A DNA stretch of 64,000 nucleotides, taken from assembly GCF_000374545.1 (NCBI RefSeq), contig NZ_KB894593.1, positions 50,572 to 114,571 of the forward strand. Direction: 5' to 3'. Source of the DNA: Anaeromusa acidaminophila DSM 3853. GTDB lineage: Bacteria; Bacillota; Negativicutes; Anaeromusales; Anaeromusaceae. Below the pieces are notes generated by a model that searched no databases, was not told where the DNA came from, and saw nothing but the letters and a program-made list of their open reading frames with translations. Below, piece after piece: positions 8,411 through 17,436 of the stretch; position 1 is the first letter of the stretch; each line of letters starts with the position of its first letter. The translations under genes were made by a program, and so were the position numbers.

Positions 8411-8514
8411 TTGCAATTATGGGAGGAATTTTTCTTTATTAGTGGAATCATTCTAAATGTTTGCATTTATAGTTGTATAAACAACGTAAATTAGAGGTAG
8501 GAGTTGAAGCAAGG
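8411..8514 (+). promoter_or_regulatory. Leader of the RND efflux operon with operator-like palindrome
   Basis: The gap holds a small perfect dyad (GTTGT 8472-8476, ACAAC 8481-8485) that could be a repressor site. It also holds a weak copy of the recurring motif (GGAGGAATTTTT from 8422 and GGAAT near 8444). The ribosome site GTAGGAG (8497-8503) lies 11 nt before the chosen GTG. No promoter with good -35/-10 spacing was found. Confidence 0.35.
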
Positions 8515-9648
8515 GTGACACGGAAGAAAAAAATACTCACAGTTACGGTTCTTGTTGTAGTTGTACTGTCTGCGATTATTGGCTTTCGCATCTACAGCAA
8601 TATTTCAGCGAATAAAGAGCGGGCGGCCCGTATGGCGCAGGGAAAGATACCCAATGTTACGACCGCAGTAGTTGGACGTCAGAATTTGCAGCCGGTACTG
8701 ATTTTTTCAGGTAGTCTGGAGCCTGTTTGGAATGCTGATGTATCCGCAAAGGTGGATGGCCGCCTTGATCGCGTGCTTGTAGAAGAAGGCGACCAGGTAG
8801 CTGCGGGAACGTTGCTGGCGCAAATGGATACGGCGGAACTGGAAGCGCAGGTTATTCAGGCGGAGGGAAACTTGTTGTCGAAAAAAGCCGATTTAGAACA
8901 GGCGCAGTTAGATTTGCAGCGCATGGAATCTTTATCTGAACAAGGCGCTGTTTCGGTCGCCTCTTTGGATACGGCTAGGACGAAGAGAGATCTTGCTATC
9001 GGCCAGGTACGTTCGTATGAGGGCAGTTTGGCTTTGGCCAAAGCTAAACTGGATTATACCCAGGTGCGGTCTCCGAAAGCGGGTGTAATTACCAAGCGCT
9101 TTTTGCAGTCTGGGGGCTACACTAAATTGGGAACCGCTATTGTAACGGTGGCTGATTTAACCTCGTTGCTGGCGAAAGTAACGGTCGGTGAAGCGCAGGT
9201 GAGCGATGTAGCTGTGGGTAAGAAAGTGTCTGTGCGCATAGAAGCCTTGGGGAATCAAATTTTCGAGGGCGTTATTGTGCGTGTGTCTCCGTCTGCGGCG
9301 ACGGCTTCTCGCGCCTTTATGGCGGAAATTGAAATTTCCAATCCGACAGGGATATTGAAACCGGGCATGTTTGCTAAAGCGGAAGTGACTGGTGCGGCGC
9401 ACCACAATGCCTTGGTAGTGCCTGAAAGCGCCTTAGTAATGAGGGAAGACCAAAAAACTGTCTACGTGGTCAATGCCGAAAGAAGGGTGCAGCAACGTTT
9501 GCTGAAAACCGGTTATATCGGCGGCGGTTGGGCTGAGATTTTGGAAGGATTGCAAGAAGGAGAGCAAATTGTAACTTCCGGTCAAAACAAACTGCGTGAC
9601 GGAGCAAAAATTGACGCAGGCGACAGTGAAGCGGAGGCCGCAAAATGA
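8515..9648 (+). CDS. RND efflux periplasmic adaptor (membrane fusion protein)
   Basis: 377 residues from GTG 8515; the frame stays open upstream to 8473. A short basic N-terminus and one signal or membrane helix (about residues 6-25) are followed by the biotinyl/lipoyl half GRLDRVLVEEGDQVAAGTLLAQMD. A coiled-coil hairpin, then the second lipoyl half (YTQVRSPKAGVITKRF), a beta-barrel and the membrane-proximal domain (VVPESALVMREDQKTVYVV) complete the HlyD/AcrA layout. It bridges the inner-membrane pump to an outer-membrane channel. The pump gene overlaps by 4 nt. No TolC-like gene is in the window. Confidence 0.9.
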   Translation: MTRKKKILTVTVLVVVVLSAIIGFRIYSNISANKERAARMAQGKIPNVTTAVVGRQNLQPVLIFSGSLEPVWNADVSAKVDGRLDRVLVEEGDQVAAGTLLAQMDTAELEAQVIQAEGNLLSKKADLEQAQLDLQRMESLSEQGAVSVASLDTARTKRDLAIGQVRSYEGSLALAKAKLDYTQVRSPKAGVITKRFLQSGGYTKLGTAIVTVADLTSLLAKVTVGEAQVSDVAVGKKVSVRIEALGNQIFEGVIVRVSPSAATASRAFMAEIEISNPTGILKPGMFAKAEVTGAAHHNALVVPESALVMREDQKTVYVVNAERRVQQRLLKTGYIGGGWAEILEGLQEGEQIVTSGQNKLRDGAKIDAGDSEAEAAK

Positions 9649-12600
9649 TCGAAACATTTATCAGGCGGCCGGTTTTTACCACTATGTTGGTGTTGTTGCT
9701 GGTGGTATTTGGCCTGAGTTCCTATTCCGGCATTGGCTTGGATTTGTATCCGGATGTGGAATTTCCTATTGTTAATGTAACGGTGACCTACACGGGCGCT
9801 TCACCGGAGGAAATGGAAACACTGGTCACTAAACCGATTGAGGATGCGGTCAGTTCGGTATCCGGCATAAAGACCTTGTCTTCTATTTCTAAAACAGGCA
9901 CCTCGCAAATTACCTTGGAATTTGAATTTGGCACCGACCCCAAAATGGCGGCCAATGAAGTGCGTGAAAAAGTTGCAGGGGTGCGCAAAAAGCTGCCGGA
10001 TCAGATTGACGAGCCGGTAGTGCAGCGCTTTGATATCAGTGCGCAATCTATTATTTATTTCAGTTTGGCATCGGATGAACGGCCGCGTCAAGAAATCCGC
10101 AAATTGGCTGTAGATATTGTTAAAGATGAGCTGCAGCGGCTGGATGGAGTAGGCGATGTCAATGTATTTGGTTCGACGCTGCGGGAAATTCAACTGCGCA
10201 TCGATCCGGCCAAAATGGAAGCCTACAATATTACCTATCAGCAATTGGAAGACGCAGTAAATGCGCAAAATATAGATACTCCGGGCGGGCAGGTCAGCGC
10301 TAAAAGTTTGGAACTGACGGTGCGTACCTTGGGGAAATATACGTCGGTAGAGGAATTGCGCAACCTGGTGCTGGCTAACCGCGACGGGCGTCTTATACGT
10401 GTTGGCGACGTTGTCGAAGTTGTGGACAGCTATGCTGAGGAACGGGGATTTGCTCATACCAACGGTAAACCCAGCGTCATGGTGGCGGTGCAAAAGCAGT
10501 CAGGCTCTAATACGGTTGATGTAGCCGAGCGTGCGAAAAAAGCGATGAAGAGCATGCAGGAAAGGGTGCTTCCGAAGGACATTAACGTCACCATTGTGCG
10601 AGACAGTTCTACCTACATTAGAGACAATGTGGAAGACGTCATGGTCTCGCTCCTTTTCGGCGGCTTTTTGGCGGTTGTTATTACCTTTTTGTTTTTGCAG
10701 AATGTGCGGGCTACGCTTATTTCTGCTATTGCCATTCCAACATCCATTATTGCTACCTTCTTTTTGATGAAGGTGATGAACTTTACCCTTAACAATATGT
10801 CTTTGATGGGGTTGAGTTTGGCCGTGGGCATTTTGATAGATGATGCCATTGTGGTTATTGAAAATATCTTCCGCCATATGGAAGAGGGGAAGCCGCCCTT
10901 ACAGGCGGCTAAAGAAGGAACGCAGGAAATTTCCTTGGCGGTGCTGGCAACGACGCTGTCCATTTTAGCTGTGTTTGTGCCTGTAGGCAGTATGGGCGAA
11001 GTGGTTGGACAGTTTTTCAAGCAATTTGGTCTGACTGTTGCTTTTGCGGTTACTTTTTCTCTCTTTGTGGCGTTTACGCTGACGCCGATGCTTTCTGCTT
11101 ACTGGCTGAAAGGTCATGGAGGCAGAGAGTCGCTGCCTTTTATTCAGAAGGTGTTAGATGTTTGGGAGCAGTCTTTTTTATGGCTGCGCGACATTTATCG
11201 GGAAGTGCTGCGCTGGGCGCTGCGGCGTCCCAAAAAATTGGTGGCAATCGCCTTTTTATCTTTGTTTATTAACGGTTTGCTGTTGCCTTTTGTAGGGGTT
11301 GAGTTTCAGCCCAGCTATGACTCAGGCGAGTTTTCTATTAATTTTTCCGCTCCCGCCGGTACGTCTCAGGATCAAATGATTGAGCTGGCGCAGCCTTTGG
11401 AGAAAATGGTGCTGGAGCTGCCAGAATTGAAATCAGCGTTTGTTGTGACGGCGGCTAGGCGTGATCCCATTTATAAAGGCACAATTGGAGTTCGCTTGAC
11501 CCCTGGCTCAGAGCGTAATCGCACGATGGACGATATTATGAACGAGCTGCGGGTTAAAACCAGGAAGATCAAGGGACTCAAAGTAGCTGTAGTGACCAAT
11601 CAGGGGATTGGCCGCGGCGACAGCCGCCCGGTACAGCTGGGGTTGCGCGGTCCCGAGCTGGAGGTGCTGAATCAAAAGGCGCAGGAACTGGCTGATATGA
11701 TTCGGCAACTGCCGGGAACGGCGGACGTTGATATTTCCAGTGAGCAGTACGAGCCTCAGATCCATGTGAAGCTGGACCCAGCTAAGGCAGGAAGCGTAGG
11801 AATTACCGCTGCTACAGCCGGTGATATTATTCAAACCGCTTTTTTGGGGGTTGTGACCAAAAATCAATATAATGTAGGCGGCAATGATTATGACATCCGT
11901 TTGCGGTTGCAGGAAAAGCGGCGCGTCAGTTATGACGATGTAGCGAACTTGCGAGTTAGCACAGCCGCTAATGGATCCTTTGTGCGGTTAGCGGATATTG
12001 CCACCGTAAAAGTCAGCGCAGGGCCCACCCAGATTGACCGCGAATCAAGGCAACGGCAGGTTATTGTCTATGCGAACGCAGTCGGGGTTTCCGCCGGTGA
12101 GATTCTCAATCAGGTTAAGGCGTTGATTCCGGATTTGAATCTGCCTTTAGGTTATAGTTATAAATTTGTTGGTCAGGCTGACAGCATGAATAGCGCGTTT
12201 GGACAAATCAGTAAAGCCATTCTCTTAGCGGTTATTTTGATCTACATGGTGCTGGCGGCTGAGTTTGAAAGTTTTGTACATCCCATGACCATCATGTTGT
12301 CGCTGCCATTTTCGCTGGTAGGCGCTATTTTGTCCTTAATGATGACAGGCAAAACCATCAATATGATTTCCTTGATTGGCGCAATCATGCTTATGGGCTT
12401 GGTGACGAAAAATGCTATTTTGCTCATTGACTATACCAATCAACTGCGCCGGGAAGGCTGGGAGATTCGGGAAGCATTGGTTGAGGCGGGCTCAGTGCGT
12501 TTGCGTCCGATTCTGATGACAACCATGGCTATGATTTTTGGCATGCTTCCCGTAGCCATGGGAATAGGGGCCGGGGCGGAGATGCGCTCCTCTATGGGGG

Positions 12601-12707
12601 TTGTTCTTGTTGGCGGCTTGATTACTTCAACGGTGCTTACGTTAGTAGTAGTCCCATTGGTATATATGCTGTTGGAAGGCCTTCGTTCCAAGAAAAATCA
12701 AATGTGA
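9645..12707 (+). CDS. RND multidrug efflux pump, HAE1/AcrB family
   Basis: 1020 residues, the normal length for a 12-helix RND transporter. It begins MIETFIRRPVFTTMLV like other family members. The proton-relay pair DD is in transmembrane helix 4 (AVGILIDDAIVVIENIFRHMEEG, seen as GILIDDAIVVIEN). The repeat in the second half, MLMGLVTKNAILLIDYTNQLR, is also present. Two large periplasmic loops hold the porter and docking domains. With its adaptor it should export drugs, solvents or metabolites across both membranes, driven by protons; the substrate is unknown. A tripartite pump implies a diderm cell envelope. Confidence 0.95.
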   Translation: MIETFIRRPVFTTMLVLLLVVFGLSSYSGIGLDLYPDVEFPIVNVTVTYTGASPEEMETLVTKPIEDAVSSVSGIKTLSSISKTGTSQITLEFEFGTDPKMAANEVREKVAGVRKKLPDQIDEPVVQRFDISAQSIIYFSLASDERPRQEIRKLAVDIVKDELQRLDGVGDVNVFGSTLREIQLRIDPAKMEAYNITYQQLEDAVNAQNIDTPGGQVSAKSLELTVRTLGKYTSVEELRNLVLANRDGRLIRVGDVVEVVDSYAEERGFAHTNGKPSVMVAVQKQSGSNTVDVAERAKKAMKSMQERVLPKDINVTIVRDSSTYIRDNVEDVMVSLLFGGFLAVVITFLFLQNVRATLISAIAIPTSIIATFFLMKVMNFTLNNMSLMGLSLAVGILIDDAIVVIENIFRHMEEGKPPLQAAKEGTQEISLAVLATTLSILAVFVPVGSMGEVVGQFFKQFGLTVAFAVTFSLFVAFTLTPMLSAYWLKGHGGRESLPFIQKVLDVWEQSFLWLRDIYREVLRWALRRPKKLVAIAFLSLFINGLLLPFVGVEFQPSYDSGEFSINFSAPAGTSQDQMIELAQPLEKMVLELPELKSAFVVTAARRDPIYKGTIGVRLTPGSERNRTMDDIMNELRVKTRKIKGLKVAVVTNQGIGRGDSRPVQLGLRGPELEVLNQKAQELADMIRQLPGTADVDISSEQYEPQIHVKLDPAKAGSVGITAATAGDIIQTAFLGVVTKNQYNVGGNDYDIRLRLQEKRRVSYDDVANLRVSTAANGSFVRLADIATVKVSAGPTQIDRESRQRQVIVYANAVGVSAGEILNQVKALIPDLNLPLGYSYKFVGQADSMNSAFGQISKAILLAVILIYMVLAAEFESFVHPMTIMLSLPFSLVGAILSLMMTGKTINMISLIGAIMLMGLVTKNAILLIDYTNQLRREGWEIREALVEAGSVRLRPILMTTMAMIFGMLPVAMGIGAGAEMRSSMGVVLVGGLITSTVLTLVVVPLVYMLLEGLRSKKNQM

Positions 12708-12729
12708 CTTTGGGAATTCTTTGTAAAAT

Positions 12730-12775
12730 TTCGGCGTCCTTGGCAGGAATGTCTCCAAGGGCGTCGAATTTTTTC
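12730..12775 (+). terminator. Terminator after the RND pump
   Basis: TTCGGCGTCCTTGG (12730-12743) pairs with CCAAGGGCGTCGAA (12755-12768), allowing two G-U pairs. A T-run follows. Confidence 0.85.
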
Positions 12776-12855
12776 TCAACAATGTTATAAGACTATAGCA
12801 TTTTTAATTTCTCCATACGCCCGAAGAATAATCGTAGAACGTAGGAGATGTGATT

Positions 12856-13911
12856 GTGAGAATCAAAGAAATTGCGGTTGAATCCTTGCAGTCTTCCATG
12901 GTGGCGGCAAAGGATGTGTTGGATCCCAACGGAAGGGTGCTTTTGGCGGCTGGTCGCCTGATCACGCCGGATTTGCGTTTGGCGTTGCAGCGGTATGGCG
13001 TTTCCAAGGTGTATGTGCAGCACCAAGGTCGGGAGAACCAGCGATTGGCTAGAGTGGAGCCGTTGATCTCTGGGGCGGCGCGCATACGGCTAATGCGCAA
13101 AGTGCGCAGAGTGTTCCGGGCGTTTGCTGCGGAGAGCTCTGAGCTTGACATGGAACAGTTGCAAGAGTTGTCGTATGCCGTGGCGGATGAACTGGCCAGA
13201 CGGTCTCACTTGCTTTTGGCCTTGAATGACTTGTCTTATGTGACAAATTATCTGTATGCTCATAGTGTGCAGGTGGGCTTGATTTCCATCGCCCTGGGGA
13301 TGACGATGGGCCTTTCGCGGCAGGAAATGGCTATTTTGGGCATGGGCGGATTTTTACATGATTTGGGAAAGTTGACGGTTCCCGTTCACATTTTGAACAA
13401 AGAAGGAAAGTTCAACCGAGAAGAATTTATTCAAATACAAGGACATGCTGCAGCAGGCTATCGATTGTTGCGTAAGGAACCGAACTTGGATGCTCGTGTG
13501 ATGCTAATCGCGCTGCAGCATCATGAACGTTATGACGGCAGTGGTTATCCTTGGGCAATTACCGGAGGAAATATGCATCGTTTGGCTGCCATTGTTGCTG
13601 TGGCTGATGTTTATGATGCGTTAACTACTGACAGGATTTATCGGAAACGTCTAAGCGTTCGTGATGCTATGGCGATTATTGGCAGTGGTGAAGGCAGGCT
13701 CTTTGCTCCAGAGGCGGTGCAGGCCCTGAAGAAGCTGGTTGTTCCCTATGGATTGGGAGAAATTGTGAATTTGAGTGATGGTCGTAGGGGAGTAGTGGCT
13801 ATGCTCAATAGCACGAACTGGGCGTTGCCTGTAGTTCGCTTGGCGGATGGCTGGTTGGATTTGCTGGAGGAAACGCAGGTGCGCATTGTACATACAGAGC
13901 AGGGGTGTTAA
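12856..13911 (+). CDS. HD-GYP domain protein, putative c-di-GMP phosphodiesterase
   Basis: 351 residues from GTG 12856, with GTAGGAG 8 nt upstream. The N-terminal 60 residues (SLQSSMVAAKDVLDPNGRVLL) form a small domain shared with the second HD-GYP protein at 16291. The HD-GYP domain (about residues 120-300) keeps the metal ligands and signatures: AHSVQVG, FLHDLGK, GHAAAGYRLL, HHERYDGSGYP and VADVYDALTTDRIYRK. A short C-terminal beta domain (VNLSDGRRGVVAML) follows. The intact site predicts hydrolysis of c-di-GMP. No receiver domain or membrane helix is seen. It stands alone between two terminators. Confidence 0.9.
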   Translation: MRIKEIAVESLQSSMVAAKDVLDPNGRVLLAAGRLITPDLRLALQRYGVSKVYVQHQGRENQRLARVEPLISGAARIRLMRKVRRVFRAFAAESSELDMEQLQELSYAVADELARRSHLLLALNDLSYVTNYLYAHSVQVGLISIALGMTMGLSRQEMAILGMGGFLHDLGKLTVPVHILNKEGKFNREEFIQIQGHAAAGYRLLRKEPNLDARVMLIALQHHERYDGSGYPWAITGGNMHRLAAIVAVADVYDALTTDRIYRKRLSVRDAMAIIGSGEGRLFAPEAVQALKKLVVPYGLGEIVNLSDGRRGVVAMLNSTNWALPVVRLADGWLDLLEETQVRIVHTEQGC

Positions 13912-13927
13912 AAGAGATTCTCCTTAG

Positions 13928-13962
13928 AACGCAGAGCTAGAACGTAAGCTCTGCGTTTTTTA
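13928..13962 (+). terminator. Terminator after the first HD-GYP gene
   Basis: AACGCAGAGCT (13928-13938) pairs with AGCTCTGCGTT (13947-13957), followed by a T-run. The stem is perfect. Confidence 0.92.
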
Positions 13963-14075
13963 ACTATATGCAGACAGGATTTTATCAGTATGTGTACAAT
14001 ATAATACATAATAACCTTTTTCGGAAACTATCGGTTTCAGTGAAAGGCCGACTAGCGGGATATAGGAGAAGGAAC

Positions 14076-14831
14076 ATGGATAAGCAGCAAAATTTGGAAG
14101 AAACATTGCAGGCGTTTCGCCAAGGAGACGTGTCCCTAGAAGAAATGTTGACGGTGTGTCGTCAACTTCCGTATGAAGATTTGGGATTTGCTAAGCTGGA
14201 TCATCATCGCTCGGTTCGGCAAGGATTTCCAGAAGTTGTTTTTTGCGAAGGGAAAACGGTGGCGCAGGTGCGTCGCATCATGGAGCGCTTGGCCGCTAAA
14301 AATGCTAATATTCTCGGAACTAGGGCTAATTGGGAGATGTATGAGGCTGTCAGGGAACTTTTGCCGCAAGCGGTTTATTACGAAGAGCCTCGACTGATTT
14401 GCTTGGAACGGGCGGCTCTGCCGAAAGATGAGAAGCGGCGCATTGCAGTTCTCAGCGCCGGTACCAGCGATATTCCCGTAGCGGAAGAAGCCGCTTTGAC
14501 TGCGGAAATCATGGGGAATCGCGTAGAACGTGTTTTTGATGTCGGCGTGGCTGGAATACATCGACTTTTGGCGCAGCAACAGATATTGCAGGACGCTAAT
14601 GTGCTGGTAGTCGTAGCCGGGATGGAAGGGGCCTTAGCCAGTGTGGTGGGAGGCTTAGTAAACAAGCCGGTTGTTGCTGTGCCTACAAGCGTAGGATATG
14701 GCGCCAATTTTGGCGGCTTATCGGCGTTGTTATGCATGCTGAACAGCTGTGCTGCCGGTGTGGCTGTCGTCAATATTGATAATGGTTTTGGAGCGGGTCG
14801 TTTGGCCAGTATGATTAATCACATGCGATGA
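14076..14831 (+). CDS. larB: Nickel-pincer cofactor biosynthesis protein LarB
   Basis: 251 residues from ATG 14076, preceded by AGGAGAAGGA. The N-terminal helical part (EEMLTVCRQLPYEDLGFAKLDHHR) leads to the LarB signature GFPEVVFCEGKT. The C-terminal half is PurE-like (VLSAGTSDIPVAEEAALTAEIMG; VVVAGMEGALASVVGGL; PTSVGYGANFGGL). LarB carboxylates and hydrolyses nicotinic acid adenine dinucleotide, the first step towards the nickel-pincer nucleotide of LarA-type lactate racemase and other epimerases. larC follows 38 nt downstream. larE and larA are not in the window. Confidence 0.95.
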   Translation: MDKQQNLEETLQAFRQGDVSLEEMLTVCRQLPYEDLGFAKLDHHRSVRQGFPEVVFCEGKTVAQVRRIMERLAAKNANILGTRANWEMYEAVRELLPQAVYYEEPRLICLERAALPKDEKRRIAVLSAGTSDIPVAEEAALTAEIMGNRVERVFDVGVAGIHRLLAQQQILQDANVLVVVAGMEGALASVVGGLVNKPVVAVPTSVGYGANFGGLSALLCMLNSCAAGVAVVNIDNGFGAGRLASMINHMR

Positions 14832-14869
14832 ATACATATAGAAGCGTATGCAGTGCGGGAGGAATAGGA

Positions 14870-16135
14870 ATGAAAGTTTTATATTTGGATTGTTTTTCCG
14901 GGATTAGCGGGAATATGTTTCTAGGAGGCTTGGTGGCATTGGGGCTGCCGGAAGCAGAGCTGCGCAGCATGCTGGCTTCTTTGAAGGTAGAAGGATTTAA
15001 CCTGGAGGTAGAAGCGGTCCAAAAAAAGGGAATTGCAGCAACTCATTTAGACGTACGGCTTCATCATCATGAGCATGAGCACCATCATCACCAGCAGGAG
15101 CAGAGCGCCCATGGACATGCTGGCGGACATAACCATCATGGTCATGCTGCTTCGGAGCCACAACACCATCATCACCATCATGAACATCGCCATTTGCCGG
15201 AAATTGCGGCATTGCTGCAAGCTGCGCCTCTGCCGGAGGTAGTGAGAGAACGCAGTTTGGCGGTGTTTCATAGGTTAGCCGAGGCGGAAGCCAAGGTGCA
15301 TGGGACAACGCCGGACAAGGTGCATTTTCATGAAGTAGGGGCTGTGGATGCCATTGTAGACATTGTAGGTACGGTATATGGCTTACATTATTTGGGGATT
15401 GAAAAAATATATGCATCCAAAGTTTATACAGGAAGTGGCTTTGTAGACTGCGCCCATGGCCGTATGCCGGTGCCAGCGCCGGCGACGGCGGAGCTGCTTT
15501 GCGGTATTCCTCAGGCGCAAGGAGTTATAGAACGAGAGCTGACAACCCCTACAGGCGCTGCGTTGTTGGCGGCCTTAAGTGATGGCTTTGGCGCACAGCC
15601 GGAGGACTTTCTTTGTGAACGTATAGCTTATGGCGCGGGAGGTTGGGATTTGCCGCAGCCCAATGTACTGCGTCTTTGCCTTGGGACGCTGGACGAGAAA
15701 CCGGAGAGAGAAGCCGTTGTTTTGCTGGAAGCCAATCTTGATGATTTAAGCCCGCAAATTACGGCTTACAGTGCAGAAAGACTGCTGAAAAGCGGCGCTT
15801 TAGATGTATGGACGACTCCGGTCTTTATGAAAAAAGGCCGCAGCGGCGTGGTTTTATCGGCTCTATGCTTGCCTGACAAGCAAGGCGACTTGGAAGAGGT
15901 TTTCTTTCAAGAAACTTCTACACTAGGAGTACGGGCGACTCCCCTGAAACGGCGCATTCAGGAAAGAGCGTTTCAAGAAGTGGAAACTCCTTGGGGCAAG
16001 GTGCGCATGAAATTAGGCGAAGATAATGCCATGCCTGAGTACGAAGACTGCAAAAAATTGGCGCAAGAGCAGGGGATCCCTTTGAAAAAAGTGCAAATGG
16101 CGGCTTGGCGGGCTTTTGGTTTGCTGGAACGTTGA
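14870..16135 (+). CDS. larC: Nickel insertion protein LarC
   Basis: 421 residues from ATG 14870 with GGGAGGAATAGG upstream. It begins MKVLYLDCFSGISGNM, the family signature. A very His-rich insert occupies about residues 63-109 and is expected to bind nickel. The rest covers both LarC halves (HFHEVGAVDAIVDIVG; LEANLDDLSPQ; EDNAMPEYEDCKKLA) in one continuous frame. This differs from Lactiplantibacillus plantarum, where a ribosomal frameshift joins larC1 and larC2. LarC inserts Ni into the pincer nucleotide in a CTP-dependent reaction. Confidence 0.95.
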   Translation: MKVLYLDCFSGISGNMFLGGLVALGLPEAELRSMLASLKVEGFNLEVEAVQKKGIAATHLDVRLHHHEHEHHHHQQEQSAHGHAGGHNHHGHAASEPQHHHHHHEHRHLPEIAALLQAAPLPEVVRERSLAVFHRLAEAEAKVHGTTPDKVHFHEVGAVDAIVDIVGTVYGLHYLGIEKIYASKVYTGSGFVDCAHGRMPVPAPATAELLCGIPQAQGVIERELTTPTGAALLAALSDGFGAQPEDFLCERIAYGAGGWDLPQPNVLRLCLGTLDEKPEREAVVLLEANLDDLSPQITAYSAERLLKSGALDVWTTPVFMKKGRSGVVLSALCLPDKQGDLEEVFFQETSTLGVRATPLKRRIQERAFQEVETPWGKVRMKLGEDNAMPEYEDCKKLAQEQGIPLKKVQMAAWRAFGLLER

Positions 16136-16290
16136 AAAAAATGCTTTTGCGGCCTGGTGAGACCCGGGGAGCAGGATTGTAAGGAAGGTGCAACGAATTT
16201 TAATATAAAGCGTAGTGCTAAGGAAAGCGCAAGGCGCACAATTATGATACGCAACACTTTGGATGAGTGTTTTGCAGAAGGGGAAGAAAG
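16136..16290 (+). other. Gap between larC and the second HD-GYP gene
   Basis: 155 nt with no convincing terminator or promoter. It contains one copy of the recurring upstream motif: GCAGGATT at 16171-16178 and CGAATT at 16194-16199. The ribosome site GGGGAAGAAAG precedes ATG 16291. Confidence 0.45.
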
Positions 16291-17367
16291 ATGGCTTCGA
16301 AAAATAGCCGGTATTATGTGCTGGAAGATTTACGGCCAGGAATGGTTGTCGCCAAAGAGGTGCTGAGTCCGACGGATCAGATTATTTTATCGGAAGGAAC
16401 GGAACTGACGGATAAATTGATTGCGGGCCTGCGTTTTTGGGAGATAAAGATGGTAGCGATTCGGACAGCCTCTGACTCGCTTTCTCATGAAAAAACAGTT
16501 CAGCCTAAGGGTGCAGTGCAGAAACAATTTTTTGGCGAATATGAGGCTGTGTCAGAAGAAATAGCGCAGCAATTTGATCAGATTCGGCAGACACAGGAAG
16601 TACCGTTGCCAGAATTAAAGGCGTTTGTGCAAAACCATTTGTTACAGATGGTCAATGCGGTTGGCGTTGTTAACCATCTACATATGTTGCAGCAAGCAGG
16701 GGGACCTCTTTTTCAGCATGCTATGAATGTAGCTATGATCTGCGGCGTGATTGGACGCTGGCTTGATTTAGGATACAAGGAGCTGCAGGAATTGGTGTTG
16801 GCGGGGTTGTTGCATGATATCGGCAAGGTGCAACTGCCGGAAGAATATCAAGATATGGCGGAACCGAGCGACCCGGCTCAGGCGGCATTATACCGGCGAC
16901 ATACTTTTTATGGCTACCAATTATTAAAGAAATGTCCGGGGATTCCTGAAAACGTGAAGTTTGCTGTTTTTCAACATCATGAGAAAATGGATGGCTCCGG
17001 TTATCCTTTAGGTTTATACGGCCCGCAAATTCATCCGGTGGCGCGTATTGTGTCTGTGGCCAATCTTTATGATCGGCGTACGGCTGGACAAGATGAAAAA
17101 AGCCGAATGTCGCCGTTTGCGGTGGCGGAAATGATGTTGGAGGAAATGTTTGGAACCTTGGATCCGGCAACTTGTTTGGTTTTTTTGAATAATGTTAGAG
17201 ACTATTTTACAGGCAATGTCGTAGAACTGAGCGATGGCAGAGTGGCGGAGGTAGTTCATCCCGGACGTTTTATGGCGACAAGGCCTATGGTGAGAACTAT
17301 GGATGGGCTGTTCATCGATCTGGAGAAGGAACGCGGCTTGCGCATTTTGAATTTCGTACAAGCCTAG
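16291..17367 (+). CDS. HD-GYP domain protein, possibly altered active site
   Basis: 358 residues from ATG 16291. It shares its architecture with the protein at 12856: an N-terminal small domain (LRPGMVVAKEVLSPTDQIIL), a central HD-GYP domain, and a C-terminal beta domain (VELSDGRVAEVV). It keeps FQHAMNV, LLHDIGK, RRHTFYGYQLL and HHEKMDGSGYP. The usual VADVYDALT motif reads VANLYDRRT, so one conserved metal-ligand Asp is Asn. The stretch after it lacks the usual RxYR. It may be a weak phosphodiesterase or a c-di-GMP sensor (inference). No partner domain is visible. Confidence 0.85.
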   Translation: MASKNSRYYVLEDLRPGMVVAKEVLSPTDQIILSEGTELTDKLIAGLRFWEIKMVAIRTASDSLSHEKTVQPKGAVQKQFFGEYEAVSEEIAQQFDQIRQTQEVPLPELKAFVQNHLLQMVNAVGVVNHLHMLQQAGGPLFQHAMNVAMICGVIGRWLDLGYKELQELVLAGLLHDIGKVQLPEEYQDMAEPSDPAQAALYRRHTFYGYQLLKKCPGIPENVKFAVFQHHEKMDGSGYPLGLYGPQIHPVARIVSVANLYDRRTAGQDEKSRMSPFAVAEMMLEEMFGTLDPATCLVFLNNVRDYFTGNVVELSDGRVAEVVHPGRFMATRPMVRTMDGLFIDLEKERGLRILNFVQA

Positions 17368-17376
17368 AAAGCAATC

Positions 17377-17405
17377 TTGTCAGTATTTGCCGATGATGGT
17401 AAGAT
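17377..17405 (+). promoter_or_regulatory. Sigma70-type promoter for the envelope gene block
   Basis: TTGTCA (17377-17382), a 17-nt spacer, and TAAGAT (17400-17405), lying 32 nt before the start codon at 17437. Confidence 0.6.
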
Positions 17406-17436
17406 TAGATGACATTAATCATTGGAGAGTTAGAGT

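Noticed and set aside
15058..15195. CAT/CAC-rich tract that might look like a simple DNA repeat
   Set aside because: It is in frame and encodes the His-rich insert of LarC.
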